The notes below the pieces were generated by a model, which was not told the origin of the DNA, did not search any database, and worked only from the letters and a program-made list of their open reading frames with translations. From Bacteroidales bacterium (GTDB taxonomy: Bacteria > Bacteroidota > Bacteroidia > Bacteroidales > DTU049): a stretch of DNA of 54,739 nucleotides. Below, one piece after another: positions 45,167 to 54,277 of the stretch (position 1 is its first letter; each line of letters opens with the position of its first letter). The stretch spans positions 1 to 54,739 of the forward strand of contig JAFGWG010000102.1 in the NCBI GenBank assembly GCA_016937255.1. Direction: 5' to 3'. The translations under genes and the position numbers were made by a program.

Positions 45167-46369
45167 CTACTCCTTAACAAACCTCCCTCGATACCACTTA
45201 TTTTCAGTTTGCAGAATCAATAAATAATACCCTGAAGCCAGAGATGAGATATCTATGTGCTCATTATCCGTAATACCGTTTTGTAGTATTCTGCCTGTAA
45301 TATCGGATATATAAAACTTTACTGATTCTGTATGCGGAAGCTCAAACTGTAATGTGTACTCAGCAGGATTAGGAAATAGTTTTATTGTAGCATAAGGTTC
45401 ATTTTCATCTATTCCTGTGTCTTCAAGTACAATTATAAAGTATTTCTTTCGAAGGGTATATGAGCAGCCTGTTGAGCTTGTAGCAGTTAGTTTTACAGAA
45501 AATGTATCAGGACTAAGATAGGTGTGCTGTGGATTTACCTGCGAGCTAAAAGTACTATCTCCAAAATCCCAGTAATATGAAACACCGTTAAGGGTTTTGT
45601 TGGTAAACTGAACCACTCCGGTGCTTAATTTAGGACGCAAAGTACTTGCTTCAAAGTCAACTACCAATGCCGAATCAGGAACAGGATGCCAAGGTGTTTC
45701 AAATAGCATTCTCTCGGCTATCGGAATACTATCGCCTGCTGCGCAGGTGTGGTACATTAAAGAATCATTGTGCCCTATGCCGGGAACTTCAGCATATTGC
45801 CATTTTAATGTTGTTCCTAAACTTAATGCGTTTGTATCACAGAAAGCAAAGAAATTTCTTGCTCTTTCAAGCCTGCTGTCTCCCTGTTCAACACAGATGG
45901 AATAATATGCGCTATCTGCTTCACCCACCAGTACTCCATAATTCTCATTATAGTATTGAAAAATATGGTCATCACAAATAAACCGGAGATTTACAGTGTC
46001 ATTAATTCCTGAAATACAATCACCATAATAATTCATCGCATTAAGACCAAGCCCACATGGGGTACCTAAAAACATGGAATTGAAAGTGTCCGTGGGGAAC
46101 AAATAAGCTGCCGGGCTAACAGAGACAGCCATTTTGATTGGAATAGAATCAGGATAAAACTGTCTGACAAACATATATCGTGTAACAACCTGTCCCCCTG
46201 CTGAAAAACCTGTTAAATAAACAGGTATCTCGTTTCTGCATTGCAGAATAGAAAAATGAAAGTGAGTCTGGTGAAGCATACATGCGTTCAATATACCCAG
46301 AAAAAGTCTGAGAACTCACAACGTTCATAAATGTGAAGAATAGCACCGCTAAAGAAAGTAGTTTTTCAT
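45167..46369 (-). pseudogene. Decayed T9SS-sorted alpha/beta hydrolase with PKD domain
   Basis: The ATG at 46369 begins MKNYFL and hits a TAG at 46349-46351. Adding one T there restores a full signal peptide (MKNYFLLAVLFFTFMNVVSSQTFSG). The signal frame then runs into a third frame, where RNEIPVYLTGFSAGGQVVTR gives the nucleophile elbow of an alpha/beta hydrolase. Normally over 100 residues separate signal and elbow; only about 45 remain, so the early part of the catalytic domain is deleted. The rest is intact: a catalytic-His-like PGIGHNDSL, a PKD domain (YYWDFGDSTFSSQVNPQHTY) and a T9SS sorting domain (IKLFPNPAEYTLQFEL). A 374-residue frame from 46291 may still be translated but would lack an export signal. 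Confidence 0.78.
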
Positions 46370-46377
46370 ATTTGAAA

Positions 46378-47298
46378 TTATTTAAAAATCAGAATTTTCT
46401 CAATCACTTGGTTCTCAGAATTATTAAATTCAGCAACAATTATATAAACACCATTTTGCAAATGGGTCAAGTTTATAGATTCACTGGAATGAAAGTTTGT
46501 AAAACAATTAATCTTTTCTCCCATTTCATTAAAAACTGATATTTGCGCAAAATCCTCGGCTGATCTTATATTTACAATTCCTTGATTCGGTGAAGGATAA
46601 AATAATCTCTTTCGAGGTTTTTGTTCAGAAATATAAGATGCTGATCCAATAAAAATTTCAAAATCATCAATTGCTACACCATTAGTATTGTTTGTTGAGT
46701 CTGAATCTGAATAAAAGGAGAATCTGAATAAAAGAGTATCAATTGATGAAAGCAGCTCATTTTGACAAGGAAACCCAATATCATTATAAATAAAAATAGT
46801 GCGCTCTGACCAAGGTGCATTTCCCGTAAGCGAGCACCAATCATTTCCCGGCCCCCATGGAAATTGTTGTGGATAACAGCTTGAGTAATTCGTATCATTT
46901 AAGTTATACCAATTAACACCATTATCAGGTGAATATTCTAAATATGCAGTATCTCCGTTACAGGATGACTGATAATTATATGTAATAAAGAACCAACTAC
47001 CGTATGAAGCATTTTGATTAAAAACTTTAATATAAAAATATGAAACATTAGCAGAACTATATGGGTTCATTGTATCAGTAATTAACACTTTATTTCCTGA
47101 AATTGTAGTATTTAACACAGATTTACTTGGTCTCCCAATCTGCCATACATTATTCTGATTTGAAACTGTATCAGCTTCAATAACTACATTTGAGTATGGA
47201 GTTGAAGATTCAAAGTCAATTAAATAGTATCCAGTAGAAAACTGAGCAATTAATTCAAATTGTACAAATACAAATAATAAGGCCAAAATTGTTTTCAT
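46378..47298 (-). CDS. Secreted T9SS-sorted protein with MAM-like domain
   Basis: From the ATG at 47298 the product has 306 residues and a signal peptide MKTILALLFVFVQFELIAQ; a TTG start at 47343 would only add a polar leader. The mature region is beta-rich and resembles MAM or immune-inhibitor-like jelly-rolls: YYLIDFESSTPYSNVV, AYLEYSPDNGVNWYNL, then NNTNGVAIDDFEIFIG. The C-terminal T9SS type A domain reads RLFYPSPNQGIVNIRS (with PSPNQG in place of PNP), LTHLQNGVYIIVAEF and KILIFK. No catalytic motif is seen. The decayed hydrolase gene starts 8 bases after its stop, so the two were probably one operon. Confidence 0.85.
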   Translation of the reverse strand: MKTILALLFVFVQFELIAQFSTGYYLIDFESSTPYSNVVIEADTVSNQNNVWQIGRPSKSVLNTTISGNKVLITDTMNPYSSANVSYFYIKVFNQNASYGSWFFITYNYQSSCNGDTAYLEYSPDNGVNWYNLNDTNYSSCYPQQFPWGPGNDWCSLTGNAPWSERTIFIYNDIGFPCQNELLSSIDTLLFRFSFYSDSDSTNNTNGVAIDDFEIFIGSASYISEQKPRKRLFYPSPNQGIVNIRSAEDFAQISVFNEMGEKINCFTNFHSSESINLTHLQNGVYIIVAEFNNSENQVIEKILIFK

Positions 47299-47632
47299 AT
47301 AGAAGTATTTTCTCAAAAAATGAAGTTCGTTTATTAAAGACAAACAATATTAAGAAAAAATTGCATTGGAATTACATTTTGTCTAATATAATTGAGAATC
47401 TGCCGAACCTTTATGCAAAAACAATATTAGACAAAAAATATGCACGGCTGCAAGAGGAGGATAATCTGCTGTTTATGCAACAAAACAAGAAACCCTCTGC
47501 ACAACCTTGCCATGATCCTCCTTCGTCGGAACGATTACAAGGTGCTTCCCGCTCTTTTTACATACACAATCTGGGTGAAAAATTAGCTGAATGAGAACCA
47601 ACTGAATAGCAAAAGCTGTATTAATCAGCAAA
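47299..47632. other. 334-base stretch without a convincing gene
   Basis: Short ORFs on both strands have no family features and are rejected. The notable element is a 13-bp perfect inverted repeat, TTTTGTCTAATAT (47377-47389) and ATATTAGACAAAA (47424-47436), with a 34-base spacer. No TAnnTTTG box was found for the T9SS gene that starts at 47298. The right half (47495-47600) is richer in G+C than the left, with no structure I can name. Confidence 0.5.
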
Positions 47633-48151
47633 TCAAACCTCGTCATACCACGACGCATACAGCATATAATTACTAGAAATGCGTTTTACTTCGCCTTCGA
47701 GCAGAGATGGGTCAATAGCCTTTATCTTTTTTGCCGGTAAACCACCATACACAGAACCAGATTCCACGCGGGTGCCTTTGGTAACCACCGCTCCGGCTGC
47801 AATGATGCAATTGCTTTCAACATGAACATCGTCCATAATAATTGAACCCATACCAATCAGCACATTGTCTTCTATGGTACATCCATGCACAATGGCACCA
47901 TGAGCTATAGAAACATTATTACCAATGGTAACAGGCGATTTTTTATAGGTGCAGTGAATTACAGCATTGTCCTGAATATTCACATTATCGCCAATGTGAA
48001 CAAAATGCACATCGCCACGAACCACAGCATTAAACCATAGGCTGCAGCCTTTTCCCATCTTTACATCGCCGGTAATAACAGCATTTTCTGCCATCCAGCA
48101 ACCCTCTCCAAATTCCGGTTTAACACCATTAACCGATTTTATTATAGCCAT
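47633..48151 (-). CDS. Gamma-carbonic anhydrase family protein (left-handed beta-helix)
   Basis: The 172-residue protein is a left-handed beta-helix with hexapeptide repeats (GDVKMGKGCSLWF, VTIGNNVSIAHGAIVHG, IEDNVLIGMGSIIMDD). The three metal-binding histidines are present at His66, His84 and His89, in the spacing of gamma-carbonic anhydrases such as YrdA and PaaY. Family members hydrate CO2 or have an acyl-CoA-related role; many bacterial copies have little measured activity. RGDV near residue 45 and the final NYMLYASWYDE are typical. The gene is divergent from the coiled-coil protein gene 76 bases away. Confidence 0.9.
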   Translation of the reverse strand: MAIIKSVNGVKPEFGEGCWMAENAVITGDVKMGKGCSLWFNAVVRGDVHFVHIGDNVNIQDNAVIHCTYKKSPVTIGNNVSIAHGAIVHGCTIEDNVLIGMGSIIMDDVHVESNCIIAAGAVVTKGTRVESGSVYGGLPAKKIKAIDPSLLEGEVKRISSNYMLYASWYDEV

Positions 48152-48227
48152 ATTCTAAGCGTTAAGAATTGCGAAAATACAAAGACTTTGGCAAAATTTC
48201 TGTATTTTTACATCAAAAATAAGACTT

Positions 48228-48887
48228 ATGAAAAAGAATATTCTAGCCCTCTTTCTAATATTTTTAAGCATTGTTGCTTTTGGCCAGAAAACCAAAGTAA
48301 AAGAAAGCATCATCAAAATCGGTGAAGGTAAAAACAACGCGCTGATCGTAAATATTAACGGCGCTAACGAAGATGACGTCATTAAAGCCTGGAAAGACAA
48401 AATGAAAGCTACAGGCGCTAAAGTTTCCGGCAAAAAATCAATGTTTGCTGATGATGCCACAATGATGAGCATCAGCTCAAATACCATGGATATTTACAGT
48501 GAAATTTCTGAAAAAGGCGAATATATAGAACTTGCGGTAGGATTTGATCTTGGGGGAGCATATCTCAATTCGAAAGAACATGCTACAGGCTATAAAGCAG
48601 CTGAAAAAATGCTCTATGATTTTGCTGTTGACCAAGCTAAAGAAGCCATTAATAAGGAAATAAGCACACAGGAAGGATTGATTAAAGACCTCGAAAAAGA
48701 TCAGTCAAAACTTGAAAAAGACAATGAAAAATTAGCTTCCGACATCGAAGATTACAAAAAACGTATTGAAGATGCTGAAAAGACCATTGAAAACAACAAA
48801 ACGGAAATAGAAAATAAAATCAAGGAGCTGGAAACACAGAATGAAAGCCTAAAAAGCCTTGAGAAAAAGCTCAATGATGTAGACTGA
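48228..48887 (+). CDS. Secreted coiled-coil protein of unknown function
   Basis: The 219-residue product has a signal peptide ending AFGQ. Residues 25-130 form a mixed domain (ALIVNINGANEDDVIKAW, YIELAVGFDLGGAYLN) with no family I recognise. Residues about 140-218 are a highly charged continuous coiled coil with heptads (LIKDLEKDQSKLEKDNEKLA onward). It is probably periplasmic. It precedes surE by 4 bases, so it may share that operon. No catalytic residues or anchoring motif can be seen. Confidence 0.82.
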   Translation: MKKNILALFLIFLSIVAFGQKTKVKESIIKIGEGKNNALIVNINGANEDDVIKAWKDKMKATGAKVSGKKSMFADDATMMSISSNTMDIYSEISEKGEYIELAVGFDLGGAYLNSKEHATGYKAAEKMLYDFAVDQAKEAINKEISTQEGLIKDLEKDQSKLEKDNEKLASDIEDYKKRIEDAEKTIENNKTEIENKIKELETQNESLKSLEKKLNDVD

Positions 48888-48891
48888 TACT

Positions 48892-49653
48892 ATGGAGAAA
48901 CTTATTTTACTGAGCAACGATGATGGAATTGATGCTCCCGGCTTGCAATACCTTATTTCATTTGTAAAAGACCTCGGGAAAGTGGTGGTGGTGGCGCCCA
49001 CTCAAGGAATGTCGGGCATGAGCCATGCTGTAACCATAGAAAGCCCCCTGCGGCTTAAAAAGCATAATACAATCGACAATATAGAGCGCTACAGTGTTAA
49101 CGGCACTCCGGTTGATTGTGTAAAAATGGCAATGGACAAGGTTTTAAATCGGAAGCCAGATATCATTATTGGCGGAATTAATCACGGAGCCAACTCTTCT
49201 GTCAATATTCTCTATTCCGGCACTATGGCTATTGCCATTGAAGGTGCGATGCTCAATATTCCGGCCATTGGTTTTTCATCACTATCATATGATCTGGCAT
49301 ATAACATGTCTCACTATGAAGATTGGATTAAAAAAATAGTGCGTAAGACAATAGACAACGGTTTACCTGAATCGACTTGTCTTAATGTAAATTTACCCGC
49401 AGAAGAAACAATTAATGGCATTCAGATATGTAATCAAAGCATGGGGTTTTGGGAAGAAAGTTTTGACGAAAGAATCGACACGCACAAAAAACCATATTTC
49501 TGGCTAAGAGGCAAGTTCAATTTGTACGAAAAAGAAAAAGACAGTGACGAATTTGCACTGGAAAACAATTTTATCAGTATCGTACCCGTTAAAATCGATC
49601 TGACTCATCACGCTTATATCGAAACACTACGTAAACAATACAAAGAAGAATGA
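48892..49653 (+). CDS. surE: 5'/3'-nucleotidase SurE
   Basis: The 253-residue protein is a SurE metal-dependent nucleotidase that dephosphorylates nucleoside monophosphates in survival and nucleotide balance. The N-terminal metal site is SNDDGIDAPGL (Asp10, Asp11). PTQGMSGMSHAVTI follows near residue 45, and GGINHGANSSVNILYSGTMA carries the family Asn and Ser residues. Length fits SurE (about 250). It overlaps the next small gene by 4 bases (ATGA), followed by lpxB. The surE-lpxB pairing is, from memory, common in Bacteroidota. Confidence 0.95.
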   Translation: MEKLILLSNDDGIDAPGLQYLISFVKDLGKVVVVAPTQGMSGMSHAVTIESPLRLKKHNTIDNIERYSVNGTPVDCVKMAMDKVLNRKPDIIIGGINHGANSSVNILYSGTMAIAIEGAMLNIPAIGFSSLSYDLAYNMSHYEDWIKKIVRKTIDNGLPESTCLNVNLPAEETINGIQICNQSMGFWEESFDERIDTHKKPYFWLRGKFNLYEKEKDSDEFALENNFISIVPVKIDLTHHAYIETLRKQYKEE

Positions 49654-49928
49654 GAAGTTTTTTTAAACGCGATAATATCTGGCTAGGCATTGGAATTGCT
49701 CTTGTAATTCCAGTAATAATGTATTTCCTGTTGAAATTAATCAATCTTTTCACCGGAGAGGAGCATATTTTACAAAACTCGACCATGCAGCTCATTGCAG
49801 TTTTCATCAACCTACTTCCATTTCGCTATTATCTTATAAGACTTAAAGCTGATAAAACCGGTCGTGGCATTTTACTGGTAACCATGGTTTTAGCACTGGT
49901 TTACTTCTATTTCAATATTGAGCTTTAA
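49650..49928 (+). CDS. Small membrane protein of unknown function
   Basis: The 92-residue protein has three hydrophobic segments (about 10-30, 43-58, 72-90): GIGIALVIPVIMYFLLKLIN, then LIAVFINLLPFRYYLI, then GILLVTMVLALVYFYFNI. No family is recognised. It overlaps surE by 4 bases and lies 6 bases before lpxB, so it is made with them. Location in the surE-lpxB operon suggests a link to envelope biogenesis, by inference only. Confidence 0.8.
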   Translation: MRSFFKRDNIWLGIGIALVIPVIMYFLLKLINLFTGEEHILQNSTMQLIAVFINLLPFRYYLIRLKADKTGRGILLVTMVLALVYFYFNIEL

Positions 49929-49934
49929 ACCATT

Positions 49935-51035
49935 ATGAAATATTTTATCATAGCAGGAGAGGTTTCAGGCGATTTGCATGGATCCAATTTGGCCAATGAG
50001 ATTTTCAAGGCTGATAAAACAGCAGAAATTCAGGCCTGGGGTGGCGACCGAATGAAAAACAGCGGTGTTCAAATCAAAAAACACATTAAAGATCTTGCAT
50101 TTATGGGATTCATAGAGGTTTTAATGAATCTCAAAACCATTATGCGCAATATTAAACAATGCAAGCAAGAAATTGAAGATTTCAAACCCGATGCAATAAT
50201 TCTGATCGATTATCCTGGCTTTAATATGCGCATTGCTGCTTGGGCAAAAGAGAAAGGAATTCCTGTGTACTATTATATTTCTCCACAAATATGGGCATGG
50301 AAAAGAAACAGAGTAAAGAAAATTCGCCGCGATGTAAAAAAAGTTTTCGTTATTCTTCCTTTCGAAAAAGACTTTTATCAAAAATATGGAGTGGACGCCG
50401 AATTTGTTGGACACCCGCTTCTTGATGCTATTGCAAACTTTAAAACAGAAACAGAAAGCGAAGATTTTAGTGATGGAAAACCGATACTGGCTTTACTTCC
50501 CGGAAGTAGAAAACAAGAATTAAAGAAGATGCTGCCGTTGATGGTGGAAGCATCTAAAAAATATGCCGACACACATAAAATAATTATTGGTGGGCTCAGC
50601 ACAGTAAAAGATTTATATCAAGATTTCCTACAAGATCATATTTCCATAGTCTACGACAAAAGCTACAGATTACTAAATCAAGCAAATGCTGCTTATGTAA
50701 CGAGTGGAACCGCTACCTTAGAAACAGCACTATTCTCTGTTCCCGAGGTGGTTTGCTATAAAGCCTCCCCTATTTCATATCAAATTGCCAAAAGGCTCAT
50801 TAAAGTCAAGTATATTTCTCTGGTGAACCTCATCGCTGATGCTCCTGTAGTAAAAGAACTTATTCAGCACGACTTAAACATCAAAAACATGCACCAAGAG
50901 ATGGATCTTCTACTTCGCGAGAGTCCGGAACATGATAAACTAATGAAAAATTACGGCATGATTCATGAAAAACTTGGTGGTGAAGGTGCATCTGAAAGAG
51001 TTGCGACAAAGATCATCGAAGATTTGACAAATTAA
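49935..51035 (+). CDS. lpxB: Lipid-A-disaccharide synthase
   Basis: The 366-residue GT19 enzyme condenses UDP-2,3-diacylglucosamine with lipid X to form the lipid A disaccharide. Visible family motifs are AGEVSGDLHGSNLA, WGGDRMKNSGV, AFMGFIEVL, YYISPQIWAWKRNRVKKI, FVGHPLLDA, LLPGSRKQELKK and YVTSGTATLETALF. It is a peripheral inner-membrane enzyme. The length is slightly below the E. coli protein (382) and normal for Bacteroidota. It shares an operon with surE and the small membrane protein. The next gene begins 12 bases after its stop. Confidence 0.96.
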   Translation: MKYFIIAGEVSGDLHGSNLANEIFKADKTAEIQAWGGDRMKNSGVQIKKHIKDLAFMGFIEVLMNLKTIMRNIKQCKQEIEDFKPDAIILIDYPGFNMRIAAWAKEKGIPVYYYISPQIWAWKRNRVKKIRRDVKKVFVILPFEKDFYQKYGVDAEFVGHPLLDAIANFKTETESEDFSDGKPILALLPGSRKQELKKMLPLMVEASKKYADTHKIIIGGLSTVKDLYQDFLQDHISIVYDKSYRLLNQANAAYVTSGTATLETALFSVPEVVCYKASPISYQIAKRLIKVKYISLVNLIADAPVVKELIQHDLNIKNMHQEMDLLLRESPEHDKLMKNYGMIHEKLGGEGASERVATKIIEDLTN

Positions 51036-51043
51036 TATATTTG
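51036..51043 (+). promoter_or_regulatory. Candidate -7 box (TATATTTG) before the SpoIID-like gene
   Basis: TATATTTG lies in the 12-base gap before the ATG at 51048. The TSS would be at or just before the start codon, so any transcript would be nearly leaderless; it may instead be a chance match. Confidence 0.35.
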
Positions 51044-51047
51044 CAGC

Positions 51048-52196
51048 ATGAAATATGTGCTGACTATAATATCTCTTTTACTTGCTTTCAACTTCTCCAA
51101 AGCTGAAACAAAACTACTGATACATATTTTCAGCAATTCTCAAATCAGAGACATAGATTTTGAAGTTTTTTCTGGGAAATACGAAGTCGTTGACACCAGC
51201 GGGAAAGTGCTCGGAATTCTTCAAAAAAACGAAGTTCTCCAAATTCGCAGCTTCGGGAAACTTATGCTACTCACTAAAAATGGCGACACCCTTGGCATTG
51301 AAGAAAAAGTTGAGTTGCGCTCTGCCGGATTTCTCAACATTTTAGAATTAACCCCCATTCGGCCTGCAATACATTCGAGAGTTTACGATGATGATATGAT
51401 TATTGAAATCGAAAGCAATAGCAGTCTAAAAATCATCAATAATGTTCAACTTGAGCATTATGTAGCCGGGGTAATTGAAGCTGAAGCAGGTATTGGTAAT
51501 AACGAAGAATTTTTTAAGGTTCAGGCTGTTTCCACCCGCACCTTTGCCCTAAAAAACATGAATAAACATGAGGAAGAAGGCTTCCACCTTTGCGATCAAA
51601 CACATTGCCAAGTATATCAAGGACGATGTTCGAGAACAGATATTATGATTGCCACCAGTAAAACTGCCGGACAAGTGATGATTGACTCGGAAGGAGAACT
51701 CATTTCTGCCGTTTTTCATTCCAACTCGGGTGGACAAACCGCAAATTCTGAAGACGTTTGGAGTAAGGCTCTGCCCTATCTTCGATCGAAAATCGACTCC
51801 TTTAGCATTGGCCAACGCAGCTATTCTTGGACTCAAAGCATGAAAAAACAGGAATGGCTCGATTATCTAAACCGAACATATAATTATCCAATCGACGATC
51901 TACTGGAACAGAAAAAAGTTCTTTCTTTTTCACAACCTTATCGCAAAGTTTGGCTTACCAACGGCATTAGTCTTAAAAGAATCAGGCAAGATTTGCACCT
52001 ACGCTCAACTTTTTTTAATATCAGTACAGAAGGCGATATTGTTACTTTCACCGGGCGAGGCTTTGGGCATGGGGTCGGCATGAGCCAGGAGGGAGCTATA
52101 AAAATGGCTAAAATCGGATATTCCTACGACTATATTTTGAAATTCTATTATTCAGGTATCGAAATTATTCAACTTGATGAACTTAATATAAATTAA
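51048..52196 (+). CDS. SpoIID/LytB domain protein
   Basis: The 382-residue protein has a signal peptide ending SKA. The SpoIID domain spans about 125-370: VQLEHYVAGVIEAEAG, KVQAVSTRTFALKN, FHLCDQTHCQVYQG, SAVFHSNSGGQTANSEDVW and GRGFGHGVGMSQEGAIKMA. In sporulating Firmicutes SpoIID is a lytic transglycosylase that cleaves glycan strands stripped of peptides; in Bacteroidota its role is not well established. The catalytic Glu candidate is in EAEAG. It would act in the periplasm on peptidoglycan. It lies 12 bases after lpxB and 12 before the ComEC-like gene. Confidence 0.92.
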   Translation: MKYVLTIISLLLAFNFSKAETKLLIHIFSNSQIRDIDFEVFSGKYEVVDTSGKVLGILQKNEVLQIRSFGKLMLLTKNGDTLGIEEKVELRSAGFLNILELTPIRPAIHSRVYDDDMIIEIESNSSLKIINNVQLEHYVAGVIEAEAGIGNNEEFFKVQAVSTRTFALKNMNKHEEEGFHLCDQTHCQVYQGRCSRTDIMIATSKTAGQVMIDSEGELISAVFHSNSGGQTANSEDVWSKALPYLRSKIDSFSIGQRSYSWTQSMKKQEWLDYLNRTYNYPIDDLLEQKKVLSFSQPYRKVWLTNGISLKRIRQDLHLRSTFFNISTEGDIVTFTGRGFGHGVGMSQEGAIKMAKIGYSYDYILKFYYSGIEIIQLDELNIN

Positions 52197-52207
52197 AGCC
52201 ATCAGCC

Positions 52208-54277
52208 ATGAGCATCTGGAGCCGGGCGCCATTTCTGAGGATTATTATTCCATTTACAGTGGGAATTCTGCTGTACAATTTCAATTTACCCCTTAATGTT
52301 TTCAACCTCAATATTATAATTCTCATTTTTGCACTCATTTTTACTGCATTTTCCATCTTTCAAAGTAAGAAACTAGTAAGTTTCAGCAATATGCCTTTGT
52401 TTGGAGTCGTATTCTTCTTCGCTTTTCTTAGCATAGGATTACTCATTTCTCAGAAACACGATATAAGAAATGCGCCCGATTATATTGGCAAAAAGGATAT
52501 TCAAAACGGATCGCAGAAACTGCTGGTGCAAATAATGAATGAGCCCGAACCCGGCAATACATATATTAAAACAAGCTGCCACGTTTTATCCGTGCAAAAT
52601 CAAAATGGGAACTGGGAAAATGCCGAAGGAAAAATTCTACTCTATCTCGAGGCCACAGACAGCACCCAAATTCCAGAATATGGCAATACTCTGGTTTTAA
52701 ACAGTTATGTTCAACCCATTCAAAAACCGCTTTTCAATAGCGATTTTAAGTATAATGAATATCTGGCCAACAAAAATATCTACTACCAGAGTTTTGTTCG
52801 CTCCACATATTGGAGTATTATCGATGAAGGTCAGGGAAATCCCATTATCAACTTCTCGCTGAAACTCAGACGTAATTTGCTTTCCATTTTGAAAGAAGAA
52901 CTTGGAGCAGGCGATGAATATGCAGTGCTGGCAGCCATGCTGGCCGGATATCGAGCCGATCTGAGTGCCGACATGCTGAAAGCCTACAGTGGAGCTGGAG
53001 CAATGCATATAATGTCGGTTTCAGGATTGCATGTGGGCGTAATATATGTCTTATTGATATTTATTTTCGGACTCTTTCCCGGGATGAAAAAGAAACTCTG
53101 GATTAAAGCCATATTCATTTTGCTTTCAATCTGGTTATTTGCATTTATTACAGGACTATCTGCTTCCGTTTTACGCGCAGCCGTAATGCTCAGTTTTATT
53201 GTAATTGGTGAAGCGCTTGGACGAAAAATCAATCCTTTTAATAGCCTTGCAGCTGCAGCATTTTTACTTTTACTCTTTAATCCATTTATGCTTTTTGAAA
53301 TCGGATTTCAGTTAAGTTTTGCAGCGCTTGCAGGTATTCTATTACTCTATAATCCCATTTATAAAGCAATTTATGTCCGTTGGAAATTTGCAGACAAGAT
53401 TTGGCAACTTATGGCGATGAGTATTGCTGCACAACTAGCGACCTTGCCCTTTACACTATATTATTTTGGGCAGTTTCCCTTGTATTTTCTTATCACCAAT
53501 ATTCTAGTGGTGCCGCTTTCGGGCGTGGTAATTTATGCAGGAATTGCAACAGTAGCTTTCAGCTTTATTCCCTGGCTGGGCGATGGTGTTTCGTGGATTA
53601 TGATCTGGCTTGCCCGTATCATGAATGGGATAGTGCAAGCTGTAGAATCATTGCCCGGTGCACTCATCAGCAATATTTACATTCATCCAATAGCTGCATT
53701 ATTACTAGCAGGAATAATAATTGCGATAGCGATTATGCTCATTAAGAAGAAAATAAGGGCTCTGTATCCGGCATTGGCTTTCGTAGCACTTTTTGCCATG
53801 ATGCAAAATATTGAAAAAAGACAAAATCTGAATGAAGAATTCTTTTTGCTGATCAAAGATGGAGACCGGCACATTGCATTGTACAAAGAAGGCCGGAATT
53901 TTTATGCTTTTATGCCGGAAAACACCACCTATATTCCTTCAAATTTTGTTTCATCGAGAATTAGCAAGTACAAAGAACGAAACGGACTTATATTCAGGAT
54001 AGTAGGATCTAAATATAAAGAAAACCAAATCTTCACAAAAGGGCAGTTTAGTCAAATCAAAGATATTCGTATTCTAATCTGGAACGACAGCAATAATCCA
54101 CAGAATATGGAATATATACCAAATGTGGATCTGGCCGTAAAAAGCGGAGGCGGGTATTTCTCAGCCCAAAGTTTCGAAGAAAATATACCGGCAAAACTCA
54201 TTTTACATAATTTCGGCAGCAATATGACGCTGGAAAAGAGTTTGAAAGAATTGAGGGAGTGGAAGGTAAGCTTGTGA
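52208..54277 (+). CDS. ComEC/Rec2 family DNA-uptake channel protein
   Basis: The 689-residue membrane protein has the ComEC layout: N-terminal membrane helices, a soluble DUF4131 domain (about 100-200), and a polytopic Competence domain (about 225-510) that opens with LAAMLAGYRADLS and HIMSVSGLHVGVIYVLL. The usual C-terminal metallo-beta-lactamase domain with HxHxDH is not visible; after the last helices about 160 residues remain, with no histidine cluster, as in many Bacteroidota homologues. ComEC conducts single-stranded DNA across the inner membrane in natural transformation. No other competence gene is in the window. It may be in the lpxB-SpoIID operon. Confidence 0.9.
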   Translation: MSIWSRAPFLRIIIPFTVGILLYNFNLPLNVFNLNIIILIFALIFTAFSIFQSKKLVSFSNMPLFGVVFFFAFLSIGLLISQKHDIRNAPDYIGKKDIQNGSQKLLVQIMNEPEPGNTYIKTSCHVLSVQNQNGNWENAEGKILLYLEATDSTQIPEYGNTLVLNSYVQPIQKPLFNSDFKYNEYLANKNIYYQSFVRSTYWSIIDEGQGNPIINFSLKLRRNLLSILKEELGAGDEYAVLAAMLAGYRADLSADMLKAYSGAGAMHIMSVSGLHVGVIYVLLIFIFGLFPGMKKKLWIKAIFILLSIWLFAFITGLSASVLRAAVMLSFIVIGEALGRKINPFNSLAAAAFLLLLFNPFMLFEIGFQLSFAALAGILLLYNPIYKAIYVRWKFADKIWQLMAMSIAAQLATLPFTLYYFGQFPLYFLITNILVVPLSGVVIYAGIATVAFSFIPWLGDGVSWIMIWLARIMNGIVQAVESLPGALISNIYIHPIAALLLAGIIIAIAIMLIKKKIRALYPALAFVALFAMMQNIEKRQNLNEEFFLLIKDGDRHIALYKEGRNFYAFMPENTTYIPSNFVSSRISKYKERNGLIFRIVGSKYKENQIFTKGQFSQIKDIRILIWNDSNNPQNMEYIPNVDLAVKSGGGYFSAQSFEENIPAKLILHNFGSNMTLEKSLKELREWKVSL

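Noticed and set aside
46149-46346. 65-codon ORF taken as a separate small secreted gene
   Set aside because: It is the displaced signal-peptide frame of the decayed T9SS hydrolase.
47289-47594. 101-codon plus-strand ORF and a 61-codon minus ORF at 47473-47658
   Set aside because: Each overlaps a real gene start or end, has odd composition and no family features.
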